Shown piece by piece: positions 35,306 to 47,789 of a stretch of 64,000 nt of DNA. Made by a program: the position numbers and the translations under genes. The DNA lies in the NCBI GenBank assembly GCA_022749755.1, contig CM040441.1:24371603-24435602 (forward strand), in the 5' to 3' direction. Source of the stretch: Azadirachta indica (Eukaryota > Streptophyta > Magnoliopsida > Sapindales > Meliaceae). Numbering within the stretch: position 1 is the stretch's first letter; every line of letters begins with the position of its first letter. The notes below the pieces were generated by a model, which saw nothing but the letters and a program-made list of their open reading frames with translations, was not told the DNA's origin and made no database searches.

Positions 35306-38300
35306 AAGTAGTAGCTGATTGTGGCCCTATAAGGCTGATAACAGAGTACTCATGGAGCACTTATATTTTGCTGGATTTAATTACAGCCAACTTCTATTTT
35401 CTCTCAACTGGATCTTATTTTTGTTTAACAGGATTTGTAGATAATATATTTCAGACCGGTATAGTCCATTACAGTACAAATTGTTCCCAAATATGAATTT
35501 ATTTTAGCAGCCATTTTGATTAGGGATCAATTGGATTAGTTCACATCCAGAGCAGTGTTTGTGCTTGCAATTATGTGTATTGCTTGGACTATTTTTCTAT
35601 CCGTTATGTGTAAAGCAATAATATTTTGCACTCTTAATGACATCTCAGCTAGAAGTAATTAACCCACTAAGAAGTTCAAATTCGAAATCAGAATAGTGTC
35701 CAGTGAGATTGGGTATCATGAATTTGATTTTTGTCTTTCTTATTACTATATGGTGTCAAAAAATATGCAAAATTGTGTTGGATTTTCCTTTTTTGAGAAC
35801 AACAGAAAACAAAGTAAGAATTAGATTGCTAGTGGGCGGTGACAATGTGTATATGCTGTCTCGAAACAAACGTATTGTAACACTGTTGTAGAGATAAGAT
35901 GCATTAAATTTTTGTCCTGTTCTATTTCTCAAAATTAAGATGCTTCTATGAACACCTTGATACTAAAGGGAATAGTAGAAAGGCTTTTAATGTTTAGAGT
36001 CACCTTCAATCCTGCATTTGCTGCTCTAGTCCTTGCCTTGCCTTGCCATGCCATGTTTTGTTAACCTTGTTCAAAGAAATTAATTAGGATTGCAATCTTT
36101 TGAAAGCTTTGATTAAGAAATCCTTCGTGATAGACTAAGTATTTCAATCAAAATGCCTACTAAAACAAATTGATGATAGCTTGGAAGGATTAATAATATG
36201 GACTAAACCTCGTTGTTATCTTGAATTCCTGAATTGCAATATAATCTCAGATGATGATGACATGAGCCTCGTCCTCGAAAATGATTAATACATGAGTTTG
36301 TAGTAAGCAACCATCTTATCCAATTTTCATCACACAAACGAACAAGGATATATAATTGCATAAAGAATGAATTTCAATAATACCAATAATGAAGTATCGA
36401 TGTTGCTGTTACTAGTCGCTCCATTGTTCCAATGACTGTTTGCAGCATTCATGGTCATCTCTGCATTCTGTCACATACTATAAATCAAACATGTTTACTG
36501 GAGCGAGGATCAAGATGGTGAAGACAAAGGGCTCCAAGTAGAGTGTGCAAGTGAGTGAGTCATTATTTTATTACAAAATCTTCATTGAATTAATTCTATG
36601 ACACTGATTAAATGTGGTTAATATATGCTATTATGTTTGGTCTGTTATTGTAGAGGCTGGGCTGTGCTGTGCAGATGCTTTCTGACTGGTCAAGGACAAA
36701 AGGCTCAAATCTTCCAATTTGCTTGAAAAATGAGAGGTTAGCTTCTATATATGTTTGCAAATTTACTTATTAATATATCCATTTTGGTGTGTGATAACAA
36801 TTTGGTTTATCTCATTAAATGTGGCTTATATATGCCATTAAATGTGGCATATATATGCTATATATGTTTGAAAATTTACTTATTGAAAGAGTACAAGTGA
36901 TAACAATTTGCTTTATCTCATTGAAGATAAATAAATAATTCATTTTGGATATGAATATGCCAAAAATAATTCTGAATGCTCATTGGGTTTATAGTAAAAG
37001 TGGTTAAGTGTAAGATAAGTACTAAACAGATTTAAGCATGAATTAAAGCTTTTGATATTTTCTGGAGAAATTGAGAAAGCTGTGGAGGATTAACCTGATG
37101 GTTTATTTTCTGACGGCATCAACATTGACACATGCTTCAGCATATTATATGTGTTCTGATTACTGTCATTGATGTTCAAATCAGTGTTTTAGAAAAGCAG
37201 AAGTAAGGAAAGCAAACAATGCAGGCAGGCAAGCAAAATGGAATATGGTAGTTGTTCCATTGTTGAAGTGTCAGTTGCACTTGCATGTTGGAAGAATTAG
37301 AATAAAGACAGTGAAAGAGACAATGATAATATCCACTTGCGTGAAACATGGATTAAACTTTTTTTTTTGTTTATATTTATCTTTTCAGGAGAAGAGAATC
37401 ATGGGATTTAATACCCAATTCTGTTTTGTGGTAATGATCAAGGCGCATCATTAACTGACGTCACAAAATGATAGAAAGGCAGAGGCCTCATCTTGCAAAG
37501 CTTTCCAGGCTGCATTTACGTCCTCTCTTCAGTCAATGAAGCACCAACCACAGATCGAATTATGCATTTGCCTGATAAACCTGCATACAATTTTCCAATT
37601 TGCTCAGCATATTCCTATATTTCAATTCTTTTATACGATGCTCTTTGTGTGTGATTGATAGTTCTAGTCAATCCTCCAAAGTTTGCAACAGCCTTCTCTT
37701 ACTGTATTTTATTTATCCAGGTTGAGATGTTGTCAAATATGTTGTAAATCATGCTAACATATAGACAATTTTTTGTGTCCCACAAACCTTGAACGTGTTG
37801 AGGTTCCTCTTTGCTCCTATAGATGTGCTAGTTTTTATTAAACAAACTATGCCTAGCTAGAAAGATGGCCTTGAATTAGAATGTATAAAACTTGTTATGT
37901 CTGGTAATGGGCTTCAATCAGTACATCTTTCTATGATTCAATATAGACTAACTGCTAATAAAATGTGGGACTTAGCAACTATGCAAATCATTAACGAACC
38001 TGAATCCTGTTAGGTTTTTGTATCAAAAGCTAACTTTGGTTCTAAATCTGAACAATCTCTGACCCTCCTCTCTTGGTACTTAAAGCTGCTGAGCTTCATT
38101 TCTGACATTCCACCATCTATCTTATCGTGGTGCGTACTTGATGCAATATCAGTTTTGGTGTATTAAGCAAATTAAAAGTTTTGAGTTTTGCTAATTGTTC
38201 ATGTTTTTATTTGCTTCTTCCAACTTTGTATCTGTTCATACAGGTGGTGGGTGGGGAAGATGAACACTTGTATCTAAAACTGCTAAGTCAGGTTTTTGTT
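35306..38300 (+). repeat. 3' flank of the 34 kb unit, with inverted exon-2 remnant
   Basis: This is collinear with the minus strand of 5.66-3.65 kb. At 36490-36360 the minus strand shows an exon-2 remnant (MTMNAANSHWNNGATSNSNI) facing the main gene. A 62-codon frame at 35703 and a 69-codon frame at 37245 lie in this flank and show no motif; I leave them out as genes. Confidence 0.5.
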
Positions 38301-38439
38301 ATTTCAATTGCTAAATAGTTTTGAAGTATGGTCTATCTACATGTTTCTTTTTACAAGTGTGATCTGTATGCTCACTTTCTCTTAAGTTATTTCTGGGATA
38401 GAAAACAGTTTCTTTTTCTTGTAGTCATTTCAATGCAAA

Positions 38440-38825
38440 GATAACATTTCTCCAGATGGAAGCTATGGAATTTCACAAAGCTGATGCAACACTTGCACTT
38501 TAAGCAGCCACATTATCTTCAGGCATGAGCTGAGGAATCTCAATGATCAGGCAACGCCAGTGGCACATCACCAACAGTTACTGCTTTGCTTATTGTTTGT
38601 TGGCATGTTCTACACAAGATTGGCTGATCATTTAAGGTATGCCGGGGGTATCATCAGCAACATTAAAGAGTTTCCTTCAAAGTCTATTAACTGGGATAGG
38701 GAACAATGTGCTCAGGCTGCAAATCAGTGCACGCATATTGAATGTACTTCTGGTGCATATATATTGATCTACTCATCTCTTGTAGCAATAATTCTTAAAG
38801 TTTTTGTACCACTCATTCTTTAGAA
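38440..38825 (+). pseudogene. Unidentified exon-like fragment
   Basis: An open frame runs from about 38524 to a stop at 38823 (HELRNLNDQATPVAHHQQLL then LCLLFVGMFYTRLADHLRYA) and contains a hydrophobic stretch near its end. The part around 38530-38570 is related to the minus strand at 28.1 kb (DQATPLAHQ). I cannot name the source. Confidence 0.3.
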
Positions 38826-39815
38826 TATTCTTTAGTTAAACTTTATGTAAATTAAGCATTTACCAACTATATGTAGTAAAAATGTCGTTATGAATTTCGA
38901 CCGAAAACATAGAATTGATCATCATTATTTGTTAAGAATAAATGAATAATACTGAGGAAAAGAGGGAATTAATACATGTTACCTGCTTTTTCAAAGTAGT
39001 TGTTGCACCTAAGCTAAGAAAATGATCAGAACCATTATTCCAGTTCTAAGAACTAACTGCATTCATTCCAAAAATAACATCAAAACAGCAATAATTGAGT
39101 GCATAAAGGCCATGATAATAGTCCTTCCAATTAATTCTGTACAGAATACTGGCAATTTACTGCTAAGTAACACAATAGAAATTTAAAACACATAAAAGAA
39201 ATATTCCAACGGGGGACTTATTTTTTATTCCTAGTAATGAGAATATACTCCTGAAAACATTTTTCTTAAAACAATTACCGGAAACAACAACTAGCAAATT
39301 CGTTTAATGTTCAAGGAGAATTAACTTTTAATTACATTTCCAAGTAAGCCAAATTAAAACTAATTAAGCATACAAATTAAGTTATTGAATTTTACCTGTA
39401 TTTCAAATAACGAATGTTAAGCAAGAAAAGGTTCAATTAGTTTTGAATTCACGCACCTAAAATGATTACAAAAGAGTCCAATTAATAGATTAAACGCGTA
39501 GTTGTTTGCCTGCGCTGCATATGCATATATAGGAAGGTTCATAAGTGTAGTTGTTGCTAAAAGAGTTTTAATTTATCAATAATACAATCTCACGTGCAGC
39601 AGTTTTAGAAGTACAGTTTCATAAGAGTTAAAATTTCCAAAATATAATAGTCATTGCTGCGAATATTGAATTTTTATCTTACTTAAATTTAAAATATCTC
39701 TTTAATTAGAGGAGAAGTAATCGAAATAACAGACTTTTTTTTAATCTGGACACAAAACAAATAGCGTCCAATCCAAGCAATCATCTATCTACCTGCTAAG
39801 CTTTCCAAATTAATA
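38826..39815. other. Upstream intergenic region of the J-domain gene
   Basis: No gene is seen. GCATATGCATATATAGGAAG at about 39515 may include a TATA-like box, but it is about 350 bases before the start codon, so this is uncertain. Confidence 0.4.
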
Positions 39816-39869
39816 CTCTTGAATCATTGCCAGTCAGAACGTGTTGCTCCTCAACGTAAGAGAGAAAGA

Positions 39870-40655
39870 ATGCTGACCAATCTCGTCAAGTTAGCCGCCA
39901 AGAAGGCCAGAGATGCCGCAGAAGAGTACTTCAAGCTTCAAAACGTAGACATGGCCATCAAGAGTCTCCAAGCAGCCAAGGATTTCAACCCACATCTTCC
40001 CAACGTCGAAGAATACTTCACCGCCTACAAAATTCACCAATTAGCAGCCAAGAAATCTACCACCTGGTATGAACTCCTAGCCATTACTGATCCTGAAACC
40101 GATACCAGCGTTATCAGGAAACACTACAAGAGATTGGCTTTGATGTTGCACCCTGATAAGAACCCTTCTGTTGCCGCCGATGGTGCTTTCAAGCTTATTC
40201 AATCGGCCCTTGACGTTTTGACAAACCCTGAAAAGAAAGAAGCTTACGACTGTCAGTTCAGTTCGAGCAAAGGAAAAACCGCAGATTCTAGTTGGTCTCG
40301 ACCTTGGCCTCCAACAGCCGATGATGATCAACAAATCTCTCGCGACAGTCGGTTTAGTTGGAAGAAATCCAAAACCGCATATTCAAGATGGTCTCGGCCT
40401 CAGCCTTCAACAGCTGATGATGCTTCATCCGGACGCAGAATTACAAACCCGCCAAGAAATTATTGTTCATGCAGCAAAAGTTGCAGTGTGAGAGTAGAAA
40501 CCAACGATCGAGATGGTAGTAGAAAGATTTTAATTACACGTAATGGTAGAGATGATGAGGACGTGCTTTGCTTTGGTGCCAAAGATAGTAGTTTTGCTTT
40601 TTGTTATGATTTCTTCTTTAGGGATAATCCTCCAAGTGTAATCAGATGTTCTTGA
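39870..40655 (+). CDS. J-domain (DnaJ-like) protein, short plant type
   Basis: This is a likely co-chaperone that stimulates Hsp70 ATPase through its J domain. The 261-residue frame starts at the first ATG (39870); the frame is open upstream but has no ATG. Residues 1-55 (AAKKARDAAEEYFKLQNVDM, AIKSLQAAKDFNPHLPNVEE) form the helical N-terminal extension of a plant J-protein group that begins with a similar AKxIAExKF stretch. The J domain is at about 65-127: TTWYELLAI, then IRKHYKRLALMLHPDKN with the essential HPD at 94-96, then AFKLIQSALDVLTNPEKKEA. Residues 132-185 hold two copies of a 32-residue repeat (KTADSSWSRPWPPTADD and KTAYSRWSRPQPSTADD), encoded by 96-base units. The C-terminus has CSCSKSCSV and no DUF3444 domain, which longer relatives carry. 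It has no introns and no stops; base composition is richer in GC than the surroundings. It is the best candidate for a working gene here. Likely cytosolic or nuclear. Confidence 0.9.
   Translation: MLTNLVKLAAKKARDAAEEYFKLQNVDMAIKSLQAAKDFNPHLPNVEEYFTAYKIHQLAAKKSTTWYELLAITDPETDTSVIRKHYKRLALMLHPDKNPSVAADGAFKLIQSALDVLTNPEKKEAYDCQFSSSKGKTADSSWSRPWPPTADDDQQISRDSRFSWKKSKTAYSRWSRPQPSTADDASSGRRITNPPRNYCSCSKSCSVRVETNDRDGSRKILITRNGRDDEDVLCFGAKDSSFAFCYDFFFRDNPPSVIRCS
40255..40430 (+). repeat. 96-base tandem repeat inside the J-domain gene
   Basis: AAAACCGCA words at about 40275 and 40371 mark two in-frame units of 96 bases, similar but not identical, encoding Trp/Pro/Ser-rich segments. Confidence 0.7.
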
Positions 40656-40679
40656 TCTGTAATTTGATTTGGCTTCTAG

Positions 40680-41580
40680 CCCGATTAATGAAAAATTTTA
40701 TTCACGCCCCATTCTTTTTGTTTCACATTTAGTATATATCATATGGTGTATGATTTGTTAATGTCATAAGCTCGTCGTGTAGTTATGTGCTTGCTCTATA
40801 CTTGGTGAGAAATAAATAGTCAGCATCAGGATCTTCTTCTGTTATTGATAACTGACTGATCCGATCGGTGCTTTATAGAACAAGTGGCAAACAGGTCTGC
40901 AAATACTGCAGGTCGATACACTTAGCAAACTGAAAAAGGCTATATATTTCATAATTGGAGAAAGAGGGTATATACTCAGATTCCTATGGTGAACGTAAAT
41001 GGTGCTATGCATGTGATATTTTGGTTCATGTTTGAAAGACAGCTCACTTCTGAGCAGTTGATATTTGCAAATTTGCAGATTTAATTTATGTTTAGGGACT
41101 AGGGTGGTGAGTTGATAGATTGGTTTGGAAGAATAGATAGGTTTATTAATTGTTTGTATTTTGCACAAGTTTTTGTCTTGGCTAAATTTATATTTGTTGA
41201 AAGTTGTAATCGGCATAAGGGAATGGTTATCGGAATTGGGGCGTTGCAGGGAAATTGTTTAGTTAGGGAATTGTTTGGAGTTGAATCAAGATCATTTAAT
41301 TTAAATGCTTCAAAACTCAAGATGTATTGTATTAAATAAATGTGTGAAGATTGAGGACTTGCCTTTTTGGAGAAATTATATATGCAAAGATCCATGGCTG
41401 CATTAATTAAATGCCCATTACTATCTTCATTCACACTGAAGCAAAAGTTTCAGGGCATGAAAAAGTAAGTTTTGGGTTTGAAATTAGAATAACAAAATTC
41501 ATGAATGAACAATACAGTGTTATGCCTTAAAATTTTCATTCTAACAAAGTAAATGGAAAACAAATGACTAGGAATATATT
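40680..41580. other. 3' region of the J-domain gene and spacer
   Basis: AATGAAAAATTTTATTC just after the stop may serve polyadenylation. The remaining open frames on both strands have no motif and I do not call them. Confidence 0.4.
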
Positions 41581-43265
41581 ATAATGAAGATGATCAAACA
41601 ACAGACATTTTTTTTTTCCAGAAAAGACATTATTGGTGTTCTTTATTTATCATATGGATGTATATATCTTCATGCTTTTCCAAATGAACCAAATGGACGC
41701 ATCATTTCTGCAACATCGACTTTATTGGCTTCTTTCGCAGAAGCCATAGATGGATTAGATCTTCCTTGAGGCTGCTGATCGAGAGATTCCATATAAGCCT
41801 TCCGCACCTCAGTGTTCACATTGACTTTTCCTATATATCCCTCTCTCCATACATCCCTATTCTATGAATTTTCAAAGATTTATTATGTTAAATTAAAAAC
41901 ATTTAAATTTTTATTTTACTTGTAAAACCCGTTTGCAATAATCCCAAGATGAATAGATTTCCTTTATGAATTCCATTGCCAAACTAGAAGCTCCGTGAAG
42001 CACCAGGAAAATGCCTTTCTTTGAGCTCAAGGCATGCAAATCCTAGGAATGGAAGAAAAATATGGAATGAGTAATTCAAAGGATAAAATATCCATACTGC
42101 TACAATGAAAAACTATGTAGGGGAATCTGGAAAATAAACAACTGCTGGTATTCAAATTTTTCCTATCCAATAGACTTGAATTCATGTCCATGCAGAAACT
42201 GCAATAAATATTTGAAGTGGAAAATGTATGGAACGTATACATACTTTGAGTAAATTAAGTCTAAGGGGTTGGAGCCACTTGAAGGGCATTTTCCATGCAC
42301 ATTTCCAATGCACACAGCGGAAGGTTCTATGCCAGCCTCGTCAATGAACTCTTCATCCTGAAATTGGCCATAATGACTGTGATGATATTGGATTAGTAAA
42401 GCATTAGGATAACCTTCATCTACTAATTAAACCACAACATAACCAGATTAACATCAGCCAGCTCGATAATCTTCCAGCAGTCAAATCATCCTCTGTTCAA
42501 GACAATCTTCCTAGTTCTGCTTCCACAAGCAAACATTTCAAATTGGCCAAAGAAGATATGATATTAGAAGCATAGGAAGTTGTGCATTGGAGTGCAAGGA
42601 TCATCCTATCGAAAGAATTAATGAAGCTTGGTAATCGCAATAAACATTTCAAATTGGCCATAAATCAATTTTCTATACCACAATGCACAATATGTGAATA
42701 AAGTTTCAATGCCACTGACAAATGGGGGAGAAGAGATTGATCGTAATTTACTCTTGGAGGAACAAAAGTAATATGCATTCACCTAGAAAGTAGTATTTAA
42801 GATGGGAAGAAATTATCCTTAAAAGAACCATTTTATCTATCCTTGAATTAGGTCACTTTCCAATCAGAAATACCTTTAGGAACTTCCAGATTGGGTTGCC
42901 AATTTAAAGTCATTAGTTGAAGACAGTATTGATTATGCACATTGTAGAACAAGTGCATATTGTAATTATAGGTATGCTTCAACTAAATGAGTACTCACTC
43001 ATACAAAAGTGTTTATTGAACTTGCACAGGTGGTTCTGATCTGTAAAATGGCTGGGCTACATTCCTCGGCAACAACAACCACTGCCTCGTTTTGCTTTCA
43101 GGGAACACAATATATGTGAGTACTGGATGTCTACTTTCAGGACCTAGCTCCCACAAAGGATCACCGGCTGGAGCTTGTCAAACTACTCTGGCACGTTTTG
43201 CTTCCATAGCTTTCAAAGCAGTGTCTGAGGAGGTAATTCCACCCTGAAAGAAGGGTAGTAATATG

Positions 43266-43266
<1 letters not shown>

Positions 43267-43316
<50 letters not shown>
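43267..43316. repeat. (TA)n(CA)n(TA)n microsatellite
   Basis: A TATATATA run, about 14 CA units, then TATATATATA, in an intron of the aldolase-type pseudogene. Confidence 0.9.
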
Positions 43317-43317
<1 letters not shown>

Positions 43318-45477
43318 AAGTTCATCACCTGTAAGCTAAAAATAGAATTCCACTTTTTTTATGACAATTAATGCTTAAATGGAAACGAGTCAAAACCTTA
43401 GGAAAAGGGAATTGCAAACAATTACATAGTATCATTATCTCATTTTCAGAAAAAATAAAAAAAAAAAAACTCAAACAATCAATAGAACAACTTCAGAAAT
43501 TTATTATAGATAGGTAAAGAAACTCGGATAATATCACTCATAAATGTATAAATGCTCAAGTTCTCTCAGTCTAATGAATTCAACTTCCAAGGCCTGCAAG
43601 CTATCGAAGGATAGCCTCCTGCCATCAGCTCATAGTAAGATACCCTACCAACTGTTAACAGATAGAAAATGTGCCTTGAGATCTCACAAAGGGGTCCTAA
43701 ATCAAGGTTATGAATAGAGAGAATTTCTAGCGGTCACATTCCCCTTAAGTTTTCACATATAGGCAAATATGCAGAACTAGTCACAACGCATAACCAATAT
43801 CCAAAAATTATTTAAAATATTGTACCAGACAACTACTCAGTTAGTTAAGAACTTAGAATCCTTTGCAAGAATGTATTGAGGTCTTGTGGTTATCGTCCTA
43901 ACTATTTCCACCGGTGCAGAGCTCACCTTGAAATTGATTTCTGAACTCTGAGAAGGAGCTGCCAAAAATGATAAAAATAACATTTCAGTGAAGGGAAAAA
44001 TATTATCTTTCCCATTTGAGCAAGGAAAAGAAACTGTTTTCCATCCCAGACACACCTTAAGCTATTATCCGTATGTTTTGAAGATACCGCAATGTTAGAT
44101 GAAAAGTAACTATAAGTAAACAATAAAACATTGATATTAGGTAGATGAAACAAACATTTTCCTGTTATGAGTTCTTGGCTTGTGATTAGTAAAGTATCTT
44201 GCCAAGCCCGAAGGAAACCATCTGTCGTCTCATCTATCCTATTGATTTCCTCCTGTCTTTCTCCTAAGGATTTCATAGCAACCTTATCAACAAAAACATA
44301 TTCATCTGAAAGAATGGATATGAATTCCTTTATGCTGACAATAATATTTTGGACACATGAAAAGTGGTTGAACTTTAATATGGCAGTCAGATTATTTCAA
44401 TATTCTTTCACTAAAAAAGTCAAAATTGATATTAGAAAAAATGTTGGATATTAGAAAACATGCTGTGTTGGCTCACCTCAATGCTTACGATCTGTCCACG
44501 CTGAGACTTAAGCCCTGCAACCTGTGAAGTTGGAAAATAATCATCCCTGAACTGTATAGAAGAATTGATGCCAGGGTGGAATCCAGCATAAGGAGTTAGC
44601 CTTTTTTGTTGTTTTCTGAACATAAGACCGTACAACTGTGAGTCCGGCATATTTATTTATATTATTTCCTATATCCTTCCGCCAAATAGAAGCTTCTGCA
44701 ATAATTTCAATATGTGCAGAAAGAAAGCTGGTAACATCTCTGCACAAAAAGTGCATTTATGTCATATGCATGCACGTATAAGAAAAAGCATTAGTTTAAT
44801 TATTCAAATTAAACCAATTTATATGAGAATTTGAATAAAACATACAAATTGTAACTGAAAGCGAATCCATCAGGACATGACATTTGAACCTTGACCAAAT
44901 CTAATTTAGCCTCATTGAACAGAAACTATCATTCTGACAGATTTACATGAACATAATGACATGTTTGGTAATCAACAGTTTTCATGATCAATACTCCATG
45001 AAGTATAAAATGTACTAATTTCTTTTTTCTACTCTGAGGAAAAAGCATTATATAATGAACTGGCAGTACATGTGCATACCTTAACCACACCAGCATCATC
45101 TTGACGACCCCAGCCAACAGCAGAGCCTGCTCAATCATAACAGTGCAAGCATTTGACATATGCAAACTCACTCAAAAGGTACATAATAGCATATACAACA
45201 AAGACTAAATGCTAAAGAACTGCCCTACCTATATAAAATTGGGCTTTAATGATGTACTGCTTGTTTTCAAATATACATACTGATGCTAAAATCCTGCTAT
45301 CAGAACCATTCTCTGGAGGGCTTTACACCATCTGACAGAAAATATCAAAGAAATTTTACCTTAATAAGATGTACAGATGGTATCTAAAAGAGAATAAGCA
45401 AATGAAACCAGCAAAAGAAGGGAAGAAGCAGTGTTGAAGGAATTATCACCCTCAACTCTTCTTAAGAATACAAAATG

Positions 45478-45516
45478 TATACTAGATATACTAGATATAC
45501 TAGATATACTAGATAT
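45478..45516. repeat. 9-base minisatellite (TACTAGATA)n
   Basis: Four to five perfect units in an intron of the aldolase-type pseudogene; the same number is seen at about 54725-54763. Confidence 0.85.
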
Positions 45517-46035
45517 TAAGGTGACGAAAAAGACCACTTTTTTCCCTTTGACTAACTTCAATTCTAGTTAAAAGTGAAATATCACAGGAACTAAGATACC
45601 ATGAAAAGGTTTACTCCCATAATATAAGGTTGAATGCTAGGGCAAAGTAAAGGATGCTTCATTCTTTCTGACCAGTTACACTGATAATAATTAGAAATAA
45701 ATCAAAAATTGGAAAGCATCTAAAATATATATAGCAAGTCTAAACAGTGTAGCATAAAAAGCGGAAAATGAGTATGAGCACATTCAGTATATTAGGTATA
45801 GAAGCCTAAAACGCTACCCCTGCAACGAATAGTTGGTGTGCAACAGTAGAAATATGCAGAAGAGCTGGATGAAACAATAAACAGCCGTTTGTGCCACTCA
45901 ACATATGTGGACAATACACTGACAAAGACCTGAGCATTACCTGGAACTGCACCAAGATCCACATGTAAAACAGAGTAAGCTTAAGCTTCATTCATGCCCA
46001 TGACTACAAGCACATCAACATCTGTGTCAAAGATG

Positions 46036-47140
46036 AGTACGTTCTTGCTCTGTGAATAATTTCTTTTTTTTTTTTTGAGTACTTAGACTGCATGTATTTC
46101 AACAAAAGTATTAGCAGTAAAGGAATCCTACAAAATGGTTTTCTTTTCCTCTCTCTCTCTCTCTGCCGATCTAAATATAAGCTTTCATTCCATTTTGATT
46201 CTTTGGAATAAAATACTAGAGCCCAAATGGTAGTCGGAAATGAACATCAAATAAGTATTGCACAGCAAATTTAGAAATTAAACAAAAAGGTGTTGCCGTA
46301 AGGGAAAACCATCATCTCATAGCGGTAACTAGCACGTCAAAGTTTTTTAAGAATGTTCTGAAACGCATAATGGGGTAATGTTCTGATTTCAGGCTGCATC
46401 ATGCTTGTCCTAAATTGCAGACTGACAATGTATGACTGAAAGTCTTAAACACTAGAAACCTCAGGCCTTCAGTGTGAAGTTCACATAAGCATCCTGTTGA
46501 GGAACAAAAATGCAAATCTACAGTTAATGCAAGTAATAACATTGTATTGGAGCCTGGCCGCCCTGGTCACCATCTCCTAGCTCAGCTAACAATACTTGAT
46601 TCGATGGTGTGATACAATGCAGAGATAAGCATCAAAGCTGAGAATAGTCACTGCAACAATGATTGACTGACATGAGCAACATTGATTCTTCATTGGTACC
46701 TTTGATGATTTTGTTTTATGATTAATTGCTTCTTCGTTCCCACATCAATTGTATTCTTTTATGGTTTTGTTTACCTTTTGATGATACCTTCTTAAGCTAT
46801 TCGTTCATTCTCACCTAGATGGTCCTAATACCATTCGTTCCACGATATATTAAGAATGAAACTAAAGCATATACGACGAGCACGAAGTCACGGACCCTTC
46901 TACTTGAAGGAATTATACATATTTTATCTCTTAGATAGGCAAACAGACAATGATTGAGTGATTTGATACTTCTAGTTTTACTAAACTTGCTCTGAAGTTC
47001 TCCTAACAGAGTTGTGATTCCAAAATAATTTACAACATATAAATAATAAATCTACTCCGCCCATTTCATTACATTTGTTGGCAGAAAATTTTCAGCAAAA
47101 CTTAACTTGTCAGAAAATTCAAACCATTCAGTAAAAAATG
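46036..47140. other. Spacer with family 3'-flank remnants
   Basis: There is no gene. GAAGTTCACATAAGCATCCTG at about 46478 and a degenerate plus-strand exon 2 at 46620-46710 (AGAATAGTCACTGCAACAAT) belong to the three-exon family. A T run and a CT run lie at about 46062 and 46150. Confidence 0.45.
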
Positions 47141-47789
47141 TCATGTGGCAAGGCAAGGACTAGAGCAGCAAATGCTCTGCTCCTTTGTGTCAAATTGAGG
47201 TTCATATAAACATCTTTTGAAGAACAATTAGAAAATGTAATGCATATCTCTCTTCATTTTCTATTGTTTTCAAACATGAAAAAAAACAACTTGCATATTT
47301 CAGCACTATGCAATTAGAAACACAGAGATCAACAATGCATTCTGAAATCCTGTGTTATCCACTCTCAAATGATTTCAGATTTGAATTTCTTCACGGGCTA
47401 AATAAGTCGCTAGAATGTCATAAACAATGCACAATATTATTTCTTCACCACAGAGAATTCATATTCAGCAACAATTTGTACAGAGCTGAACTATATTATC
47501 TAGAAGTGGCTTAAGAGGAATCCTATAAAATTGATTACTATTGTATTGTAAAAAGTCATCATCAAAAAGTAAAAAAGAATCCTATCAAACTGACTACTGC
47601 TGTATCCTAGGAAGTCGTCATCATCGAGAAGTAAAGGAAAATAGATCTCTAAGGAAGAAAGAAATGCAGTTGGTGTGAGAAAAGCAAGTCAACTGTACTA
47701 AAATCTAGCAAATTATAAGTGCTCCATTAATGCTCGTTGTGACCATTCTAGGGCCAATAAACCATTATTTCTATACAATCTTGTAGTAG

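Larger units (their letters stand above)
41670..46035 (-). pseudogene. At1g18270-like multidomain gene (dehydrogenase / DUF1537 / class II aldolase), degraded
   Basis: Exon remnants appear in gene order on the minus strand. Dehydrogenase-like domain: VDVLVVMGMNEA, stop, AYSVLHVDLGAV (46.03-45.95 kb), ISTVAHQLFVAG (45.84), SAVGWGRQDDAGVVK (45.13-45.08). DUF1537: SFLSAHIEIIAEA through GLTVVRSYVQKTTKK (44.75-44.6), MKSLGERQEEINR and DTLLITSQELITGK (44.28-44.16), INFKVSSAPVEIVRTITTRP then QYILAK (43.95-43.86), GGITSSDTALKAMEAKRARV, stop, PLWELGPESRHP (43.25-43.11). Aldolase: LVEAELGRLS, TGA, TEDDLT (42.54-42.47), EEFIDEAGIEPSAVCIGNVH (42.36-42.25), DLHALSSKKGIFLVLHGASS (42.04-41.95), VNTEVRKAYMESL, SFGKA, TGA (41.84-41.67). 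Missing are the N-terminal dehydrogenase repeat, the start of DUF1537 and the zinc-site part of the aldolase. Stops and frameshifts make it non-functional. The part left of 43805 is single copy; the rest is repeated after the gap. Confidence 0.75.

Noticed and set aside
40077..40334. Minus-strand open frame inside the J-domain gene
   Set aside because: It is antisense to a well-supported coding region and has no recognisable motif.
41099..41434. Overlapping minus-strand open frames downstream of the J-domain gene
   Set aside because: No domain, no splice structure, composition like spacer DNA.
45361..45561. Frame with SSI repeats
   Set aside because: The repeat is only the translated 9-base minisatellite.
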